Of a stretch of 15,545 nt of DNA, positions 1-7,824 are shown in pieces (position 1 is the first letter of the stretch; each line of letters starts with the position of its first letter). Made by a program: the position numbers and the translations under genes. Source of the stretch: BOG-908 sp964244615 (GTDB taxonomy: Bacteria > Pseudomonadota > Alphaproteobacteria > Acetobacterales > Acetobacteraceae); NCBI GenBank assembly GCA_964244615.1, contig CAXTJP010000063.1, positions 1 to 15,545 on the forward strand. Reading direction: 5' to 3'. The notes under the pieces are model-generated. The model saw nothing but the letters and a program-made list of their open reading frames with translations. It did no database searches and was not told the origin of the DNA.

Positions 1-381
1 CGCATGGTGCCGCTGTCGGACGCGGCGCGCGGGGCGGCGGCCCGCCTGGTCACGGCATCGCCCGGCAGCCGGTGGCTGTTTCCCGGCCGCGACCCCAGGC
101 GCGCTCTCACGCGGCAGGGCTTCGATCGCGTGCTGCACGATGCGGCGCTGGCCGCCGGCCTCGATCCGGCACTCGTGTCGCCGCACGTTCTGCGCCACGC
201 GTTCGCGTCCCACATGCTGGCGCACGGTGCCGACCTGCGCAGCCTGCAACTTTTGCTGGGCCACGCCGACATCGCGACCACGCAGATCTACACTCATGTG
301 CTGGCGGAACGTCTGCAGCGCCTGGTCGAAGCCCATCACCCGCTCGCGCAGGCCGCAGAGGAGTCGCTCAAGGCAGATTGA
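1..381 (+). CDS. xerD: Site-specific tyrosine recombinase XerD, C-terminal part (5' end outside window)
   Basis: C-terminal catalytic part of a tyrosine recombinase of the XerC/XerD type, which resolves chromosome dimers at dif in the cytoplasm. The reading frame is open from base 1 (CGC before an internal ATG at 4), and the family is near 300 residues, so about 125-126 residues are seen and the start lies left of the window. Counting from the ATG at 4, the catalytic residues are H61 and R64 (motif HVLRHAF), H87 (LLLGHADI) and nucleophile Y96 (TTQIYTHV). The ending ERLQRLVEAHHPLA resembles XerD (HHPRA-like) more than XerC. The gene converges on the BLUF gene and overlaps its 3' end by 14 bp. 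It could instead be a XerC paralogue or an integrase, but the match to the housekeeping motif is close and nothing mobile is visible beside it. Confidence 0.85.
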   Translation, partial: RMVPLSDAARGAAARLVTASPGSRWLFPGRDPRRALTRQGFDRVLHDAALAAGLDPALVSPHVLRHAFASHMLAHGADLRSLQLLLGHADIATTQIYTHVLAERLQRLVEAHHPLAQAAEESLKAD

Positions 382-937
382 TGCCAGCGCCTGCCTGCGA
401 AGGACAACCAGTGCTTTCCTGAGAAGAGCATCGGAAAACGTCGCTCCTCGGTCGCGTGTAGCTGAAATCTTCACCACGGCACCGGCTCCTCGGCTCGTGC
501 AGCGGCGCCAGCCACTTGGTTTCACGCACCACCAGCTGTTTCAGCGTGTCGAGCACGTCGCCGCCGGCGCTCGACTGACCGGAGAAGGCATGGGCCATGA
601 CCACGGAGGCGAGCGGGCTTGCCGTGTCCGCACCGGTGAACGCCATCGACCAACCCGGAAAGTCGCGTGCTGCGATCGGTCCGGCCTGCAGCACCGTCAC
701 GTCGCTGTGCCGCTCGTCGCACTGGATCCGTTCGAACGCCGCCTCGACCGCCTCGGTCGTGCCCTCGAGCACCTGGGCGAAGCAATTCCGGCTGAACAGC
801 AGGCCGCCGGTGATGCCGTCCCGCGCGTTGTTGCTGCGTGACACAGCCAGGATATTGGCAATGTCGGCCGCAACCGATTCGAGCCCGCCCGGAACGCTGT
901 TCCGGCTGCAATAGAGCACGCGGTAGAGCTGGCTCAT
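368..937 (-). CDS. Short BLUF-domain blue-light sensor protein
   Basis: A 189-residue protein with an N-terminal BLUF domain (about residues 3-100) that binds FAD and senses blue light. Visible flavin-pocket residues are Y9 (VLYCSR), N37 (SNNARDGITG), Q55 (FAQVLEG), and W96 and M98 (GWSMAF), matching the Tyr, Asn, Gln, Trp and Met positions known from AppA and PixD. Residues 100-145 probably form the usual C-terminal capping helices. Residues from about 147 to 189 are Arg/Ser/Cys-rich, look unlike a conserved domain, and run into the 3' end of xerD on the other strand. No output domain is present, so it must act through a partner. Its ATG overlaps the stop of the upstream PAS-GGDEF-EAL gene (ATGA), with an AAGGA about 11 bases before the start, so translation is probably coupled. 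By analogy with PapB/PapA, it may regulate that enzyme; this is inference. Confidence 0.9.
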   Translation of the reverse strand: MSQLYRVLYCSRNSVPGGLESVAADIANILAVSRSNNARDGITGGLLFSRNCFAQVLEGTTEAVEAAFERIQCDERHSDVTVLQAGPIAARDFPGWSMAFTGADTASPLASVVMAHAFSGQSSAGGDVLDTLKQLVVRETKWLAPLHEPRSRCRGEDFSYTRPRSDVFRCSSQESTGCPSQAGAGINLP

Positions 938-2733
938 GGCAATGCAGTTCCTTCGTTGGCGGCCGAGGGCGCCCGGCGCCCGGCGAACGCGGCGATCAGA
1001 TCATCGATCTGCTCCACCGGGACCGGGCGGCTGAACAGGTAGCCCTGCACCGAGGTACAGCCTTCGGCGCGGATGCGGTCCAGTTGTCCCGAAGTCTCGA
1101 CCCCCTCCGCGATCGTGGACATGCCAAGGCTGGCGCCCAACGCGGTGATCGCGCGGATGATCGCGTTCTGGCCGGCCACGTCGCCCCTGTCCCTGACGAA
1201 GGACCGGTCGATCTTGATCCTGTCGAACGGGAAACTGTGGAGCTGGCTGAGCGAGGAGTAGCCCGTTCCAAAATCGTCCATCGCCACCCGCACCCTCAGC
1301 GCACGCAACTGGTGCAGCGCCGTCAGCACCGCCTGCTCGTTGCGCAGCAGCACACTCTCGGTGATCTCGATCTCCAGCCGGCGTCCCGGCAAGCCGGACC
1401 CCGCCAGGGCCTGGGTGACGACCTCGATCAGCTTTGTGGGGTCGCCGAACTGGTACGGCGAGACGTTGACGGCGACCGAGACGTCGTCCGGCCAGCGCAT
1501 GGCTTCCTGGCAGGCTTCACGCAGCACCCATTCGCCGAGCGGTACGATCAGGCCGATCTCCTCGGCGAGCGGAATGAAATCGGCCGGTGACACCAGGCCG
1601 CGTTCAGGATGGCGCCAGCGCAGCAGCGCCTCGAAACCCACGACCGCGTTCAGTTCGAGGTCGATCTGCGGCTGGTAGTGCAGCTCGAACTGGCGCAACG
1701 CCAACGCCTTGCGCAGATCGATCTCCAGCGAGCGGCGAGCGAGCGCGTTAGCGTCCATCGACGGCTCGAAAAAGGTGCAGGTGCCGCGGCCCGCTTTCTT
1801 CGAAGCGTAGAGGGCGAGGTCGGCACCGCGCAGCAACCGGTCATGTTCGCGCCCGTCGGCGGGCGAGATCGCGACACCGACGCTGGCACCGATGTTCACC
1901 AGATGCCCGTCCACCAGGTAGGGGCGGTCAAGCACGTCGATGATGCGCCGGCCGAGCTGGCCCAGTCCCACCAGGTCGGGCGCCGGGTAGACCAGCAGGC
2001 CGAACTCGTCGCCGCCGAGGCGGGCCACCATGTCCGGCTGCCGCAGCACATGGCGCAGCCGCTTCGACACCAGCCGCAGCAGGCCGTCGCCGACCGGATG
2101 GCCCAGCGTGTCGTTCACCGACTTGAAGCGGTCGAGGTCGATCAGCATCACGGCAGCGCCGCCAGCCTCGTGCGCCGAGGATTCGCAGGCCTCGCTCAGC
2201 GCCGCGATGACGCGTTTCGTGAAAAGCTCCCGGCCGGGCAACCCGGTGAGTGGGTCGTGCAGCGCCATCTCGATCGCGCGAGTTTCGGCCGCACGCCGGT
2301 CGGTCACCTCCTCGAACGCGGCAATCCATTGGCCATCCGAGAGCGGCTGAACCTGGAGGGCGAAGCAGCGCGAGTCCCGTCCCGCAAGCGTGGCCAGCGC
2401 GCGCTTCTGCTCGGCTTGCGTCCGCACCGCGGAAAGGCAGACTTCATAGGCGGCCTGCATCGTCGCGAGATCCAGCAGCGCGCTGTGTTCGAGCAGGGTC
2501 AGTATCGAGACGGTGCGCCCGATAAGGGCCGTCTGGATGGCCAGCATGGTGGCCAGCCGGTCGTTGGTGACCAAAACGTCCAGCCGGCTGTCGAACGTCA
2601 GCAGGCCAAGCGGCAGACTGTCCAGCGCAGCCTGCAGATGCGCGCAGGACGGGGACCAGGGGCCGAGCCCGCTTCCGTCCGGCGGGGCGGTCGTCAAAGC
2701 CAGGGACGATAGCGGCAATCGGTTGCTCCGCAC
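934..2733 (-). CDS. PAS-GGDEF-EAL bifunctional cyclic-di-GMP synthase/phosphodiesterase
   Basis: A 599-residue cytoplasmic signalling protein with no membrane segment. Domains: a PAS-like sensor at about 31-150, GGDEF (diguanylate cyclase) at about 155-325, and EAL (c-di-GMP phosphodiesterase) at about 335-580. The cyclase signature is intact (GGDEF 240-244), and the product-inhibition I-site RxxD lies exactly five residues before it (R231-D234). EAL residues are also present: E368-L370, N423, E456 (EITE), DDFGTGYSS from 486, K507 (KID), E543 (AEGVET) and Q563. Both activities are therefore possible; which one dominates cannot be read from sequence. The start used is GTG at 2733; TTG at 2718 has a better Shine-Dalgarno (GGAG, 7-base spacer) and would give 594 residues. 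The gene is followed by the BLUF gene with a 4-base overlap and lies 110 bp downstream of asd. Confidence 0.93.
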   Translation of the reverse strand: MRSNRLPLSSLALTTAPPDGSGLGPWSPSCAHLQAALDSLPLGLLTFDSRLDVLVTNDRLATMLAIQTALIGRTVSILTLLEHSALLDLATMQAAYEVCLSAVRTQAEQKRALATLAGRDSRCFALQVQPLSDGQWIAAFEEVTDRRAAETRAIEMALHDPLTGLPGRELFTKRVIAALSEACESSAHEAGGAAVMLIDLDRFKSVNDTLGHPVGDGLLRLVSKRLRHVLRQPDMVARLGGDEFGLLVYPAPDLVGLGQLGRRIIDVLDRPYLVDGHLVNIGASVGVAISPADGREHDRLLRGADLALYASKKAGRGTCTFFEPSMDANALARRSLEIDLRKALALRQFELHYQPQIDLELNAVVGFEALLRWRHPERGLVSPADFIPLAEEIGLIVPLGEWVLREACQEAMRWPDDVSVAVNVSPYQFGDPTKLIEVVTQALAGSGLPGRRLEIEITESVLLRNEQAVLTALHQLRALRVRVAMDDFGTGYSSLSQLHSFPFDRIKIDRSFVRDRGDVAGQNAIIRAITALGASLGMSTIAEGVETSGQLDRIRAEGCTSVQGYLFSRPVPVEQIDDLIAAFAGRRAPSAANEGTALP

Positions 2734-2843
2734 GGTGAGCGCCGCCGTCGCAGCGGATCTGCAACGAAAGGCGTCTCTCGGGCACCTTGAGCTTATAGGC
2801 TTTCCGCCGGGTTAACCGGCGCGTGGGCCCGCCATGCGCGCCC

Positions 2844-3875
2844 TCAGGCGGCCAACTGGCGCAGCAACCCCTGCGCCACCAAGGTCTCGGCGATCTGCAC
2901 CGCGTTCAGCGCGGCGCCTTTTCGCAGGTTGTCGGACACGCACCAGAACCCGAGCCCGTTCTGCACCGTCGGGTCGCGTCGCAGCCGGCTGACATAGACC
3001 GCATCCTCGCCCTGGCACTCGGCGGGCGTGATGTAGCCGCCGTCGTCACGGCCATCGACCACCACGACGCCCGGGAAGCCGCGCAGCAGGTCGCGCGCCT
3101 CGCCAACGTTCACCGGGTGTTCGAACTCCACCGCCACCGCTTCCGCGTGGCCGATGAACACCGGCACGCGCACGCAGGTGGCGAACACGGCAATGTCGGG
3201 ATCGAGGATCTTCCGTGTCTCGACCGCCATCTTCCACTCCTCCTTGGTGGAGCCGTCGTCGAGGAAGCTGTCGATGTGCGGGATGCAGTTGTAGGCGATA
3301 TTCTTGGTGAAGATCTGCGGCTGCGACGGGTCGTTGACGAAGAACGCCTTGCTGCTTGTGAACAGCTCGTCCATGCCTTCCTTGCCCGCGCCGGACACCG
3401 ACTGGTACGTGCTGACCACCACGCGACGCGCGCGGAACCGGTCGTGCAGCGGTTTCAGCGCCATCACCATCTGGATGGTGCTGCAGTTCGGGTTGGCGAT
3501 GATGCGACGCTTGCTGTAGCGGGCCAGCGCCTGCGGGTTCACCTCCGGGATCACCAGCGGCACGTCCGGCTCCATGCGGAACTGGCTTGTGTTGTCGATG
3601 ACGATGCAGCCCGCGGCGGCCGCGCGCGGCGCGTGCACGGCGGAGATCGCGGCGCCGGGGCTGAACAGGCCAAGGTCCCAGCCGGCGAAATCGAAGGTTT
3701 CGGTGTTGCGCACGGTCAGCACCGTCTTCTCGCCGAAGCTGACCTGCTGGCCGACCGAACGAGCAGAGGCCAGCGCCACCACCTCGTCCACCGGGAAGCC
3801 GCGCTCGGACAGCGTCTTGAGCATCTCGCGCCCGACCGCGCCGGTGGCCCCGACGACAGCGACCTTGTAGCCCAT
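2844..3875 (-). CDS. asd: Aspartate-semialdehyde dehydrogenase
   Basis: NADPH-dependent enzyme that reductively dephosphorylates 4-aspartyl phosphate to aspartate 4-semialdehyde, the branch point to lysine/diaminopimelate, threonine and methionine. At 343 residues it is full length. The Rossmann motif is GATGAVG (9-15). The nucleophile is C131 in NPNCSTIQ; Q158 (TYQSVSGAG), R236 (CVRVPV) and H243 (GHAE) are the expected substrate and acid/base residues. The ATG is preceded by AAGGAG with a 7-base spacer, which fixes the start. The gene diverges from zwf across a 187-bp spacer; the downstream PAS-GGDEF-EAL gene is on the same strand after 110 bp and could receive read-through. Between them is a short GCCGG-N5-CCGGC repeat near 2810, too weak to call a terminator. 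Confidence 0.97.
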   Translation of the reverse strand: MGYKVAVVGATGAVGREMLKTLSERGFPVDEVVALASARSVGQQVSFGEKTVLTVRNTETFDFAGWDLGLFSPGAAISAVHAPRAAAAGCIVIDNTSQFRMEPDVPLVIPEVNPQALARYSKRRIIANPNCSTIQMVMALKPLHDRFRARRVVVSTYQSVSGAGKEGMDELFTSSKAFFVNDPSQPQIFTKNIAYNCIPHIDSFLDDGSTKEEWKMAVETRKILDPDIAVFATCVRVPVFIGHAEAVAVEFEHPVNVGEARDLLRGFPGVVVVDGRDDGGYITPAECQGEDAVYVSRLRRDPTVQNGLGFWCVSDNLRKGAALNAVQIAETLVAQGLLRQLAA

Positions 3876-3969
3876 TGCGCAACTCCTTCAGGCCAGGGCG
3901 CGCCCGGCGCGTGCCTTCGCAAAGGCCGGCCTCTGGACACCATGTGGTAAATGGGGGTTCTAACGGCTT

Positions 3970-3991
3970 GCCCCTGGTCGGGTCCAGGGGC
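3970..3991. repeat. Inverted repeat in the asd-zwf divergent spacer
   Basis: Perfect 8-bp inverted repeat GCCCCTGG / CCAGGGGC with a 6-base loop, about 70 bp before the zwf start and 95 bp before asd. It lies in the 187-bp spacer (3876-4062) that must hold both promoters. I see no convincing -35/-10 pair there. It could be a regulator site or a leader hairpin, or chance in GC-rich DNA. Confidence 0.3.
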
Positions 3992-4053
3992 GCGCGTGAT
4001 CGCTGCCAGCAAGCATGGCTTCCGGCCCGCATAACCCGGCCGCAGATCTTTGC

Positions 4054-4058
4054 AAGGA
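4054..4058 (+). promoter_or_regulatory. Ribosome binding site deciding the zwf start
   Basis: AAGGA lies 4 bases before the ATG at 4063 and 7 bases before the adjacent ATG at 4066. The more upstream in-frame ATG at 4015 has no such site, so the protein most likely begins at 4063 or 4066. Confidence 0.6.
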
Positions 4059-4062
4059 ACCG

Positions 4063-5607
4063 ATGATGGACCCCGCCCCGCAATCCGCCACCGCGCAGCC
4101 GACATCGCCGCAGGAGAAGGTCTCCGCCGCCGGCGCCCACCCGGCTCCGCCCGCCACCCTGGTGATCTTCGGCGCGCATGGCGACCTGACCAAGCGCCTG
4201 CTGATGCCTGCCCTCTACAACCTGACCGGCGCCCGGCTTCTGGACGACGGCTTCAAGATCATCGGCGTGGATCGCGTGGAGTCCGACGCTGCGCAGTGGC
4301 AGAGCGAGCTGACCGCGGCCATGGACGATTTCACCCACGACGAGACGGCCGAGTTCTACGTCAAGTCGATCGACCAGGCGGCGTGGGGCTGGGTGACGTC
4401 GCGCCTGTCCTACGTGCAGGCCGATTTCACCAGGCCGGAGGACATGGCCAGGCTCGCGGGCCAGGTGTCCGGCAATGCCGTGTTCTACCTGGCGGTGGCC
4501 GCGCGCTTCTTCGGCGACGTGGTCGAGCAGCTCGGACAGGCCGGCCTGCTGAAGCAGGCCGAGGGTGCATTCCGCCGCGTGGTCATCGAAAAGCCCTACG
4601 GCGCCGACCTCGACTCGGCAAAGACGCTGAACGCGCGCGTCCTGGCCCAGGCCGACGAGAGCCAGATCTTCCGCATCGACCATTTCCTGGGCAAGGAAAC
4701 GGTGCAGAACATCATGGCGCTGCGCTTTGCCAACGGCATCTTCGAGCCGCTGTGGCGGCGCGACCACATCGACTACGTGGAGATCACCGCCGCCGAGACG
4801 ATCGGCGTGGAACAGCGCGGCGCGTTCTACGAGGCGACCGGCGCGTTGCGCGACATGGTGCCGAACCATTTGTTCCAGCTGCTGAGCATGGTGGCGATGG
4901 AGCCGCCGAACTCGTTCGACGCAGAGGATGTGAGGAACGAAAAGGCCAAGCTGCTGCGTGCGATCCACCCGGTGGACCCGGCCGACGTGGTGCGCGGCCA
5001 GTACGCGGCGGGCGAGGTCCTGGGCAAGCCGGTGCGCGCGTATCGCGACGAGCCCGGCGTGGCGCATGACAGCCGGACCGAGACCTACGTGGCGCTGCGC
5101 CTGCACATCGAGAACTGGCGTTGGGCCGGCGTGCCATTCTACCTGCGCACCGGCAAATGCCTGGGGGGGCGGCAGACCGAGGTGGTGATCCACTTCCGCA
5201 AGCCGCCCTACGCGCTGTTCCGGGACACCGATGTGGACCACCTGACGCCGAACCTGCTGACGCTCGAGATACAGCCGCACGAGGGGCTGAACCTTTCGAT
5301 CAGCGCCAAGCATCCGGGGCCGAAGATGGCGCTGGCGCCGGTGCAGATGCGCTTCCTCTACAAGGATTCGTTCCAGATGGCGCCCAATGTCGGCTACGAG
5401 ACGCTGATCTATGACTGCCTGATCGGCGACTCCACGCTGTTCCAGCGCGCCGACATGATCGAGGCGAGCTGGGCGGCGGTGGACCCCGCCCTCCGGCTTG
5501 GCGGCGACGAGCCGGCGTTCTACCCCGCCGGCAGCGCTGGTCCCGAGGCGTCAGACAGGATGCTCGCCCGGTCGGGCCATAGCTGGCGTGCGATGGAAGC
5601 GAAATAG
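4063..5607 (+). CDS. zwf: Glucose-6-phosphate 1-dehydrogenase
   Basis: Oxidises glucose 6-phosphate to 6-phosphogluconolactone with NAD(P)+, the entry to the pentose-phosphate and Entner-Doudoroff routes. From ATG 4063 it is 514 residues, a little longer than the usual 480-500 because of a roughly 30-residue Ala/Pro-rich N-terminus. Visible motifs: coenzyme-binding GAHGDLTK (37-44), EKPYG (176-180), substrate-binding RIDHFLGKE (204-212, H207), and the catalytic base in ALRDMVPNH (H269). The variant His in GAHGD replaces the commoner Ser or Thr; I recall it in other proteobacterial Zwf proteins and do not read it as a defect. An ATG at 4015 is in frame but lacks a ribosome site. There is no pgl or edd beside it; the gene stands alone and ends at a large palindrome. 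Confidence 0.97.
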   Translation: MMDPAPQSATAQPTSPQEKVSAAGAHPAPPATLVIFGAHGDLTKRLLMPALYNLTGARLLDDGFKIIGVDRVESDAAQWQSELTAAMDDFTHDETAEFYVKSIDQAAWGWVTSRLSYVQADFTRPEDMARLAGQVSGNAVFYLAVAARFFGDVVEQLGQAGLLKQAEGAFRRVVIEKPYGADLDSAKTLNARVLAQADESQIFRIDHFLGKETVQNIMALRFANGIFEPLWRRDHIDYVEITAAETIGVEQRGAFYEATGALRDMVPNHLFQLLSMVAMEPPNSFDAEDVRNEKAKLLRAIHPVDPADVVRGQYAAGEVLGKPVRAYRDEPGVAHDSRTETYVALRLHIENWRWAGVPFYLRTGKCLGGRQTEVVIHFRKPPYALFRDTDVDHLTPNLLTLEIQPHEGLNLSISAKHPGPKMALAPVQMRFLYKDSFQMAPNVGYETLIYDCLIGDSTLFQRADMIEASWAAVDPALRLGGDEPAFYPAGSAGPEASDRMLARSGHSWRAMEAK

Positions 5608-5638
5608 GCATGGGCCGGATCGCGATCCGGCCCATGCC
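5607..5638. terminator. 32-bp perfect palindrome at the zwf 3' end (probable terminator)
   Basis: A perfect palindrome beginning at the last base of the zwf stop codon and centred at 5622/5623 on TCGCGA; the left arm starts GGCATGGGCCGGAT. As RNA it would form a very stable stem. There is no T-run after it, so an intrinsic terminator is plausible but not textbook. It could also be a dyad binding site or an mRNA-stabilising 3' hairpin. Confidence 0.55.
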
Positions 5639-5644
5639 CGTTCT

Positions 5645-5673
5645 GGGCCGCGGGGCAAGACGCCCCGCGGCCC
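5645..5673. terminator. 12-bp-stem hairpin between convergent zwf and S53 peptidase genes
   Basis: Perfect arms GGGCCGCGGGGC (5645-5656) and GCCCCGCGGCCC (5662-5673) around the 5-base loop AAGAC. It lies 7 bp from the preceding palindrome and 7 bp from the stop of the minus-strand S53 gene, so each convergent gene has its own hairpin. No T-run is seen. Confidence 0.55.
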
Positions 5674-5680
5674 GTCGACG

Positions 5681-7612
5681 TCACGGGTTGCTGGGCGTCT
5701 GCGGGGTTCCGCTGAGCGGGGCGTTCGGCGCGCCCACGTAGGCGCTGACGATCGGCGTGCCCACGCCGGCGGTCAGCCCGAACTCGGCGTTCAGGTTGGT
5801 GTTCACCAGGCCGTTGAACCCGGGGATCCCCGTGTGGAAATACGGCCCGTGTCCGGCCGCCTGCCTGACCGCCAGGTCGTAGAGGTAGGTGTTCAGGTTG
5901 CCCATCCGCCCCCTCTGCTCGATCAGCAGGGCGGTGGCCCCGGCCAGTTCGGGTGCGGCCACGCTGGTGCCGATGAAGCCGAAGAAGCCGCCGCCCTGGC
6001 CGGTGGCGATGGCGACGACCACGGCGCTGCGCTGCGAGTTGCCGCTGCCGTCCTGCGGGTTGTCCAGGCCGTTACAGAACGGGCCCACGCCAGGCACGTG
6101 CCTGAGCTTGGAGATCCCGCCCGGGCAGCCGCCCACCTGCATGCCGATGTCGGGCACCGCACGCTGCGTGGTGGATCCGGTGTTGACCAATGTCTGATAG
6201 CTCGGCTGCGGGAAGATCACGCTGTAGCCGCTGCCCGCGCCCCAGACGCCGCCTTTCGCGAGGGTGCCAATGGCAAACGGATCGTAGGGGATTTCGGGGT
6301 CGGTCCAGCCGTTCTCGCCGGCATAGGGCGAGTCGAGCGAGCCCTGCACGTAGCCGGTGACGACGTTGGTGCCGCCGACGGCGGTGACGGCGGTGTCGGC
6401 CGCCGGCGTGCTGACACCTTTCAGGAACAGGCCATCGCCGAGGCCTGGATAATAGGACACGCTCGGGCATTCCTTGCCGGCGCTGTCGCCGCTGCTGGCC
6501 AGGAAGCTGATGCCCTGCGCGTTCCCCTGCAGGAACAGCTCGTGATAGGCCTGCAGGATGCCGAGCTGGCTCGTGCCGTGGTTGTATCGCGCGGTGTATT
6601 CCAGCTCGCACTCGCCGAAGGACGAGCTCAGCAGGTCCACGGTGTTGGATTCGATGACCGTCACGTAGCCGGCGAAGACGCTGCCGTCGGACAGGTCGGG
6701 AATGTTGTACAGGATGACGTTGGCACCGGGCGCACCGGTCAGCTGCTCCTGGGTGTCGAGAGACGCCTCGTCGAAATCGCCGCTGTTGGGGTTGATCGGG
6801 CCGGAACCGCCGTTGACGAACACGCGTGCCGCCAGCTTGGGAGCTTTCTTGCCGGTGATGCCGGACCAGTTCTCGTGATCAAACACCGCCTTGATGTCGG
6901 CATCGTAGACGTTGCTGGAGATCAGCACGCCGATCGTGGCGCCGGTGCCGTCCAGCGGCTGGACCTTGCCGTTCACGGTGACCGTCGCCTGAACCGACGG
7001 ATAGGAATAGGCCTGCTTGAGATCGTCGAACCAATACGGCCCGGTGGCGCCGTAGCGGTTCGCCGGGTCGAGCTTGCCGGTGGCGACCTTGGCGAAGGTG
7101 TGGGCGACATGCGGCGAGAAGCTGAACACCTGTGCGCCGCTCGCGACGAGTTCGCCGGGCAGCGTCAGCGCGCCGTCCTGGGCGATGTGGGTCGCGCCCT
7201 CCGGCGTGCGGCTCAGCAACAGATGCGTCGCGAAACTGCGCTCGACCTGATCCGACGTGCCCGTCGCATGCAGGCTGCGTGTCTGTGCGGTTACCGTGAA
7301 CCCGCGCGCGCGCAGCCCGTCGGCGACACGCGCCATCGCGGCCGAATCGGGGCCGAAGCGCAGGCCGAATTGCGCCGGCGTCAGCCATCTGTGGAAGTTC
7401 GGCGAAGCCGGATCGTGCAGGTCGGCAACAAAAGCCTCCAGCTTGTCACGGTTTCGCAGCGGCAGAAGAACATCGAACGCCACCGGATGACCAGCCTCTG
7501 CCCGTGTCACGTTCGTGCTTGCGGCCTGAGCCCCTGCTGCGGCGAACAGGCCCGCGCTTGCGAGCAGAGTCGCGCAGCAGAGCCATGCCTTGTCGTTTCT
7601 CGACACTTCCAT
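5681..7612 (-). CDS. Secreted sedolisin-type (S53) pro-peptidase, 643 residues
   Basis: Serine-carboxyl peptidase of family S53 (sedolisin/kumamolisin), usually active at acid pH outside the cytoplasm. Residues from ATG 7612: signal peptide 1-30 (hydrophobic core LLASAGLFAAAG, likely cut after AQA); pro-kumamolisin activation domain about 40-175 (FHRWLTPAQF); catalytic domain about 190-625. Catalytic residues are E282 and D286 (FDEASLD), oxyanion D376 (SSGD) and nucleophile S550 (GTSVAAP). Four cysteines lie in the mature part. The C-terminal calcium site common to the family appears lost: the first Asp is H593 (FHTG), and the Asp of the GYDxxTG element is G612. The tail is Pro-rich. The reading frame extends to 7657, but a signal peptide fits 7612; GTG at 7606 has the best ribosome-site spacing (GGAG, 7 bases). 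It diverges from a second S53 gene. Confidence 0.92.
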   Translation of the reverse strand: MEVSRNDKAWLCCATLLASAGLFAAAGAQAASTNVTRAEAGHPVAFDVLLPLRNRDKLEAFVADLHDPASPNFHRWLTPAQFGLRFGPDSAAMARVADGLRARGFTVTAQTRSLHATGTSDQVERSFATHLLLSRTPEGATHIAQDGALTLPGELVASGAQVFSFSPHVAHTFAKVATGKLDPANRYGATGPYWFDDLKQAYSYPSVQATVTVNGKVQPLDGTGATIGVLISSNVYDADIKAVFDHENWSGITGKKAPKLAARVFVNGGSGPINPNSGDFDEASLDTQEQLTGAPGANVILYNIPDLSDGSVFAGYVTVIESNTVDLLSSSFGECELEYTARYNHGTSQLGILQAYHELFLQGNAQGISFLASSGDSAGKECPSVSYYPGLGDGLFLKGVSTPAADTAVTAVGGTNVVTGYVQGSLDSPYAGENGWTDPEIPYDPFAIGTLAKGGVWGAGSGYSVIFPQPSYQTLVNTGSTTQRAVPDIGMQVGGCPGGISKLRHVPGVGPFCNGLDNPQDGSGNSQRSAVVVAIATGQGGGFFGFIGTSVAAPELAGATALLIEQRGRMGNLNTYLYDLAVRQAAGHGPYFHTGIPGFNGLVNTNLNAEFGLTAGVGTPIVSAYVGAPNAPLSGTPQTPSNP

Positions 7613-7727
7613 TCTCCAATCTTTGATACGAACACGGCGCTTCGATGTCGGCCACATGATGCGGCCAATACCCTGAAATTGTTAGCACACGGTTCACATC
7701 AGACAAGGCACAATCTGGTTTAGCAAC

Positions 7728-7736
7728 AGTATAGCA
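7728..7736 (-). promoter_or_regulatory. Candidate extended -10 promoter element for the leftward S53 gene
   Basis: Minus strand reads TGCTATACT, a TGn extended -10 with five of six matches to TATAAT. No good -35 lies 17 bp upstream, which extended -10 promoters can tolerate. The leader to the ATG at 7612 would be about 110 bases. Confidence 0.3.
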
Positions 7737-7824
7737 GGCGGATGCAACTTTTGCGCGAGTCAAGACACCGTCGGCTTGACGCAGAAGCGGCACCGATGCG
7801 CAGTGTTGGCGGACAATGGTTTCT

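Noticed and set aside
1..381. Tyrosine recombinase as integrase of a mobile element
   Set aside because: The C-terminus matches housekeeping XerD closely, no att repeats or phage genes are visible nearby, and the neighbours are chromosomal.
140..841. 233-codon plus-strand frame overlapping xerD and the BLUF gene
   Set aside because: Real proteins occupy the other frames; this one spans both with Arg/Cys/Thr-rich sequence and no recognisable domain.
2800..2825. GCCGG-GTTAA-CCGGC repeat after asd as terminator
   Set aside because: The stem is only 5 bp with no T-run; too weak in DNA of this GC content.
4102..4194. Ala/Pro-rich N-terminus and His in GAHGD of Zwf as signs of a defective enzyme
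   Set aside because: All substrate and catalytic motifs are intact, and this glycine-rich variant occurs in other proteobacterial Zwf proteins as far as I recall.
3046..5313. 755-codon open frame on the minus strand opposite zwf and asd
   Set aside because: It is antisense to a clear zwf gene, is His/Gln/Arg/Val-rich in the way GC-rich complement frames are, and shows no domain motif.
5498..7723. 741-codon open frame on the plus strand opposite the leftward S53 gene
   Set aside because: The minus-strand frame has a signal peptide, propeptide and all S53 catalytic motifs; the plus frame is a composition shadow.
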